This document shows, one piece after another, positions 60,335 to 64,000 of a DNA stretch of 64,000 nucleotides. A program made the translations under genes and the position numbers. A model generated the notes under the pieces. That model was not told where the DNA came from, made no database searches, and worked only from the letters and a program-made list of their open reading frames with translations. How positions within the stretch are numbered: the stretch's first letter is position 1; each line of letters starts with the position of its first letter. The stretch is from Pseudomonas sp. LD120 (GTDB taxonomy: Bacteria; Pseudomonadota; Gammaproteobacteria; Pseudomonadales; Pseudomonadaceae), in the NCBI RefSeq assembly GCF_009861525.1, contig NZ_WVHL01000004.1, positions 62,001-126,000 on the forward strand, written 5' to 3'.

Positions 60335-60481
60335 AAACAGGGCGTTTTTTGGGCTTCGGACACCTTGGGTACCGCAGGCTTGAGCGGGCCGTGTTGTATT
60401 TTTTACGGGGGTGTTGTGTAAAAAAATGAACAAGGCTAAGCTCGAATCAAACCCATAACAGCAATAATACCGGGGTGTTTC

Positions 60482-61264
60482 ATGTCTCGCCTGCCGTTAA
60501 TCGGCGTCACCGCCTGCTCCAAGCAGATCGGTCTGCATGCTTATCACATCAGTGGCGACGAATACGTCCAAGCAGTAGCTAGCGCCGCCCGGGGCGTGCC
60601 GGTCATTCTTCCGTCTCTGGCGCAACTGCTTTCCCCGTCCGATATTCTGGACGGTTTGGACGGCATCCTCTTTACCGGCTCTCCTTCCAATATCGAACCT
60701 TTCCATTACCAGGGTCCAGCCAGCGCGCCGGGCACTGCTCATGATTCTGCACGGGACGCCGCTACCTTACCGCTGCTCAGCGCCGCCGTCGAAGCGGGTG
60801 TTCCGGTGCTGTGTATTTGCCGCGGCTTTCAGGAAATGAATGTAGCCTTCGGTGGCAGCCTTTATCAAAACGTGCAGGAGGTGGAGCCTTTCATGGACCA
60901 CCGTCATCAGGAGGTGCCCGGGCAATCCCTGGATGCCTGGTACGCTCCGGCACATGACCTGCTCATCCAGTCCGGTGGCCTGCTGGCCGGTCTGGGCTTA
61001 CCCGAGAAAATTCAAGTCAACTCGATTCATGCGCAAGGTGTGGAACGTTTGGCGCCTGGCTTGCGGGTCGAGGCACAGGCTCCTGATGGGTTGATCGAGG
61101 CAATTTCTGTCGGTGCAGGCAAGGCTTTTGCTTTAGGGGTGCAATGGCACCCCGAATGGCAGGTAAGCTCCAATCCTCACTACCTGGCCATTTTCCAGGC
61201 ATTTGGTGATGCCTGCCGCAAGCGGGCAAAACAGCGCGACGCCGATGCGTCAAACAACGCCTGA
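60482..61264 (+). CDS. spuA: Gamma-glutamyl-GABA hydrolase (class I amidotransferase-like)
   Basis: A 260-residue glutamine-amidotransferase-fold hydrolase (PuuD type). The nucleophile is C113 in LCICRGFQEMN, with H223 and E225 in GVQWHPEW completing the triad. It releases glutamate from gamma-glutamylated intermediates of polyamine breakdown. 38 bases before the second synthetase, on the same strand. Confidence 0.9.
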   Translation: MSRLPLIGVTACSKQIGLHAYHISGDEYVQAVASAARGVPVILPSLAQLLSPSDILDGLDGILFTGSPSNIEPFHYQGPASAPGTAHDSARDAATLPLLSAAVEAGVPVLCICRGFQEMNVAFGGSLYQNVQEVEPFMDHRHQEVPGQSLDAWYAPAHDLLIQSGGLLAGLGLPEKIQVNSIHAQGVERLAPGLRVEAQAPDGLIEAISVGAGKAFALGVQWHPEWQVSSNPHYLAIFQAFGDACRKRAKQRDADASNNA

Positions 61265-61302
61265 CCTAATAAAGAGTCAGGAAACTCAGCCTAGAGGCAT
61301 TT

Positions 61303-62661
61303 ATGAGTAACAACCTCGACCAGCTCACCGATTGGTTGAAAGACCACAAGATCACAGAAGTCGAATGCATGATTGGCGACTTGACCGGCATCACCCGGGG
61401 CAAGATCTCGCCGACCAACAAGTTCATTGCCGAAAAAGGCATGCGCCTGCCCGAGAGCGTGTTGTTGCAGACCGTGACCGGCGACTATGTCGAAGACGAC
61501 ATCTATTACGAACTACTGGACCCGGCGGATATCGACATGATTTGCCGTCCGGACCAGAACGCGGTGTACCTCGTGCCTTGGGCCATCGAGCCTACCGCTC
61601 AGGTGATCCACGACACCTACGACAAGCAGGGCAACCCCATTGAGTTGTCGCCGCGCAACGTCTTGAAGAAGGTCCTCAAGCTGTATGCCGACCACGGCTG
61701 GCAGCCCATCGTGGCGCCGGAGATGGAGTTCTACCTGACCAAGCGCAGTGACGACCCGGACTACCCGTTACAGCCGCCGATTGGCCGCTCTGGCCGCCCG
61801 GAAACCGGCCGCCAGTCGTTTTCCATCGAAGCGGCCAACGAATTCGATCCACTGTTCGAAGACGTCTATGACTGGTGCGAACTGCAAGAGCTGGACCTGG
61901 ATACCCTGATCCACGAAGACGGCACAGCGCAAATGGAGATCAATTTCCGTCACGGTGATGCGCTGTCTCTGGCGGACCAGATTCTGGTGTTCAAGCGCAC
62001 CATGCGCGAGGCTGCGCTCAAGCACGACGTAGCGGCCACTTTCATGGCCAAGCCGATGACCGGCGAGCCTGGCAGCGCCATGCACCTGCACCAGAGCATC
62101 ATCGACATCAACACCGGCAAGAGCGTCTTCTCCAATGAAGACGGGACCATGAGCCAACTGTTTCTCAACCACATTGGCGGGTTGCAGAAGTTCATCCCCG
62201 AGTTGCTGCCGCTGTTTGCCCCCAACGTCAACTCGTTCCGCCGCTTCCTGCCCGATACTTCGGCGCCGGTGAACGTCGAGTGGGGCGAAGAAAACCGTAC
62301 CGTGGGCCTGCGGGTGCCGGATGCCGGACCACAGAATCGTCGGGTGGAAAACCGCCTGCCGGGCGCCGACGCCAACCCCTATCTGGCGATTGCTGCCAGC
62401 TTGCTGTGCGGGTTCATCGGCATGGTCGAAGGTCACAACCCGAGCGCGCCAGTGGTTGGCCGTGGCTATGAGCGGCGCAACCTGCGCCTGCCGTTGACCA
62501 TCGAAGACGCTCTGGAACGGATGGAAAACAGCAAGACCATCGAGAAGTACCTTGGCCAGAAGTTCATCACCGGTTACGTAGCGGTGAAGCGGGCCGAGCA
62601 CGAAAACTTCAAGCGCGTGATCAGTTCGTGGGAGCGGGAATTTCTGTTGTTCGCCGTCTGA
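61303..62661 (+). CDS. spuB: Gamma-glutamylpolyamine synthetase (second copy)
   Basis: A 452-residue GlnA-family ligase, paralogous to the divergent spuI product. Motifs are EVECMIGDLTGITRGK, APEMEFYL, MAKPMTGEPGSAMHLHQS and VGLRVPDAGPQNRRVENR. Two paralogues probably handle different diamines or polyamines. Followed at 55 bases by spuC. Confidence 0.92.
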   Translation: MSNNLDQLTDWLKDHKITEVECMIGDLTGITRGKISPTNKFIAEKGMRLPESVLLQTVTGDYVEDDIYYELLDPADIDMICRPDQNAVYLVPWAIEPTAQVIHDTYDKQGNPIELSPRNVLKKVLKLYADHGWQPIVAPEMEFYLTKRSDDPDYPLQPPIGRSGRPETGRQSFSIEAANEFDPLFEDVYDWCELQELDLDTLIHEDGTAQMEINFRHGDALSLADQILVFKRTMREAALKHDVAATFMAKPMTGEPGSAMHLHQSIIDINTGKSVFSNEDGTMSQLFLNHIGGLQKFIPELLPLFAPNVNSFRRFLPDTSAPVNVEWGEENRTVGLRVPDAGPQNRRVENRLPGADANPYLAIAASLLCGFIGMVEGHNPSAPVVGRGYERRNLRLPLTIEDALERMENSKTIEKYLGQKFITGYVAVKRAEHENFKRVISSWEREFLLFAV

Positions 62662-62716
62662 TGCGCCGGGCGCCACTGTCGCCAGTGGCGCCTTCACTGA
62701 CACTTAGGAGACATTG

Positions 62717-64000
62717 ATGACTCACAAAAACCCGCAAACCCGCGAGTGGCAAACCCTCAGCAGTGATCACCACCTGGCACCATTCAGTGACTTCAAGCAG
62801 TTGAAGGAGAAAGGGCCACGGATCATCACCCACGCCAAGGGTGTGTATCTCTGGGACAGTGAAGGCAATCAGATCCTCGATGGCATGGCTGGCCTGTGGT
62901 GCGTGGCCATCGGCTATGGCCGCGATGAACTGGCTGAAGCGGCCAGCCGGCAGATGCGCGAACTGCCGTACTACAACCTATTCTTCCAGACCGCCCACCC
63001 GCCGGCGCTGGAGCTGTCCAAGGTGATTGCCGATATTGCGCCAGAAGGCATGAACCACGTGTTTTTCACCGGTTCCGGCTCTGAGGGCAACGACACCATG
63101 CTGCGCATGGTCCGCCACTACTGGGCGATCAAGGGCCAACCGAACAAGAAAACCATCATCAGCCGAGTCAATGGCTACCACGGCTCTACCGTGGCCGGCG
63201 CCAGCCTTGGCGGCATGACCTTTATGCACGAACAGGGTGATTTGCCGATCCCGGGCATTGTCCACATCCCGCAGCCTTATTGGTTCGGTGAGGGGGGCGA
63301 TATGAGCCCCGAAGAGTTCGGCATCTGGGCGGCCAATCAATTGGAGGAAAAAATCCTCGAGCTGGGCGTGGACAACGTCGGGGCCTTCATTGCCGAGCCG
63401 ATCCAGGGCGCGGGCGGGGTCATTGTGCCGCCAGACAGCTACTGGCCGCGGATCAAGGAAATCCTCGCCAAGTACGACATTCTGTTCGTCGCCGACGAAG
63501 TGATCTGTGGTTTCGGGCGTACCGGTGAGTGGTTCGGTAGCGATTTCTACGACCTCAAAGCGGACATGATGACCATTGCCAAGGGCCTGACTTCCGGTTA
63601 CGTCCCTATGGGCGGCCTGATCGTTCGCGACGAGGTGGTGGCGGTGCTCAACGAAGGCGGCGACTTCAACCACGGGTTCACCTATTCCGGGCATCCGGTG
63701 GCGGCAGCCGTGGCTCTGGAAAACATCCGCATTCTGCGTGAAGAAAAAATTATTCAGCACGCCCATGAGAAAACGGCACCTTACTTGCAAAAGCGTCTGC
63801 GTGAGCTGAGTGATCACCCGTTGGTGGGCGAGGTTCGTGGAGTGGGTCTGCTGGGGGCGATCGAGCTGGTGAAGGACAAGGCCACTAGAGCGCGTTATGA
63901 GGGGCGTGGCGCAGGCATGATCTGCCGGCAGTTCTGCTTCGATAACGGCCTGATCATGCGCGCCGTGGGCGACACCATGATCATCGCGCCGCCCTTGGTG
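62717..64000 (+). CDS. spuC: Polyamine:pyruvate aminotransferase (cut by window end)
   Basis: 428 codons of a class III omega-aminotransferase run off the right edge. The PLP lysine is K289 in TIAKGLTSGY, the cofactor aspartate D260 in LFVADEVICGFGRTG, and phosphate is held by GSGSEGND (119-126). In P. aeruginosa SpuC transfers amino groups from putrescine and related amines to pyruvate. ATG 62717 follows TTAGGAGACATTG. Family members have about 450-455 residues, so only the C-terminal end is missing. Confidence 0.94.
   Translation, partial: MTHKNPQTREWQTLSSDHHLAPFSDFKQLKEKGPRIITHAKGVYLWDSEGNQILDGMAGLWCVAIGYGRDELAEAASRQMRELPYYNLFFQTAHPPALELSKVIADIAPEGMNHVFFTGSGSEGNDTMLRMVRHYWAIKGQPNKKTIISRVNGYHGSTVAGASLGGMTFMHEQGDLPIPGIVHIPQPYWFGEGGDMSPEEFGIWAANQLEEKILELGVDNVGAFIAEPIQGAGGVIVPPDSYWPRIKEILAKYDILFVADEVICGFGRTGEWFGSDFYDLKADMMTIAKGLTSGYVPMGGLIVRDEVVAVLNEGGDFNHGFTYSGHPVAAAVALENIRILREEKIIQHAHEKTAPYLQKRLRELSDHPLVGEVRGVGLLGAIELVKDKATRARYEGRGAGMICRQFCFDNGLIMRAVGDTMIIAPPLV

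Overview
The window is chromosomal DNA from a fluorescent Pseudomonas, most likely P. protegens or a close relative in the P. fluorescens complex. The evidence is GC-rich codon use, Pseudomonas gene order (trxA-rho-ubiD; fau-ssrS-zapA-ygfB-pepP-ubiH-ubiI; gcvT-gcvH-gcvP; argE-argA; spuI/spuABC) and a complete 2,4-diacetylphloroglucinol (DAPG) locus. All assignments come from reading the sequence and protein motifs; no database search was run.

Layout. 1-9.8 kb: the N-terminus of a fatty acid desaturase, a PAS-GGDEF-EAL c-di-GMP enzyme, a 770-bp gene-poor gap with a possible gene relic, then trxA, rho, ubiD, a ferredoxin-type flavin reductase, a ChaC-like enzyme, a quinone oxidoreductase and a FliL-like protein. 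9.8-14.7 kb: a three-gene ABC exporter operon (HlyD adaptor, RbbA-type double ATPase/permease, second permease). 14.8-22.1 kb: housekeeping block with EVE protein, fau, 6S RNA, zapA, a ZapB-like coiled coil, ygfB, pepP and the ubiquinone hydroxylases ubiH and ubiI. 22.2-25.1 kb: ferric-iron ABC transporter (binding protein and fused permease) behind a Fur-like box. 25.2-31.0 kb: glycine cleavage genes interrupted by a convergent DegT aminotransferase.

31.0-40.2 kb is the DAPG locus, inserted between gcvP and a DUF2388 gene. The operon phlACBDEI (minus strand) makes phloroglucinol (PhlD), acetylates it (PhlACB) and exports or tolerates the product (PhlE); PhlI is a poorly characterised AraD1/FAH-like protein. 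The divergent phlF encodes the pathway repressor. phlG (DAPG hydrolase) and phlH (TetR repressor) form a second divergent pair. Two near-identical PhlF operators and one candidate PhlH operator can be read directly, and there are strong hairpins at the phlB-phlD and phlD-phlE junctions.

40.2-52.7 kb: NfeD-SPFH pair, chemoreceptor, orphan GspE/PilB-type ATPase, a small ACT-like protein divergent from an Lrp regulator, a CYTH-CHAD triphosphatase, argE, argA and an OprD porin. 52.9-57.0 kb: a sulfonate/sulfur-starvation block (lsfA, ssuE, ssuA, ssuD, ssuF) that is visibly eroded: SsuA lacks about 67 internal residues, and ssuC-ssuB have collapsed to a 137-bp scar joining the start of ssuC to the end of ssuB. 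57-64 kb: a type I pantothenate kinase, a TetR regulator and the polyamine gamma-glutamylation genes spuI, spuA, spuB and spuC (cut by the window end).

The most notable observations are the double deletion in the ssu operon, the paired PhlF operators that imply PhlF autoregulation, the degenerate active site of PhlI, and the intra-operon hairpins in phl.
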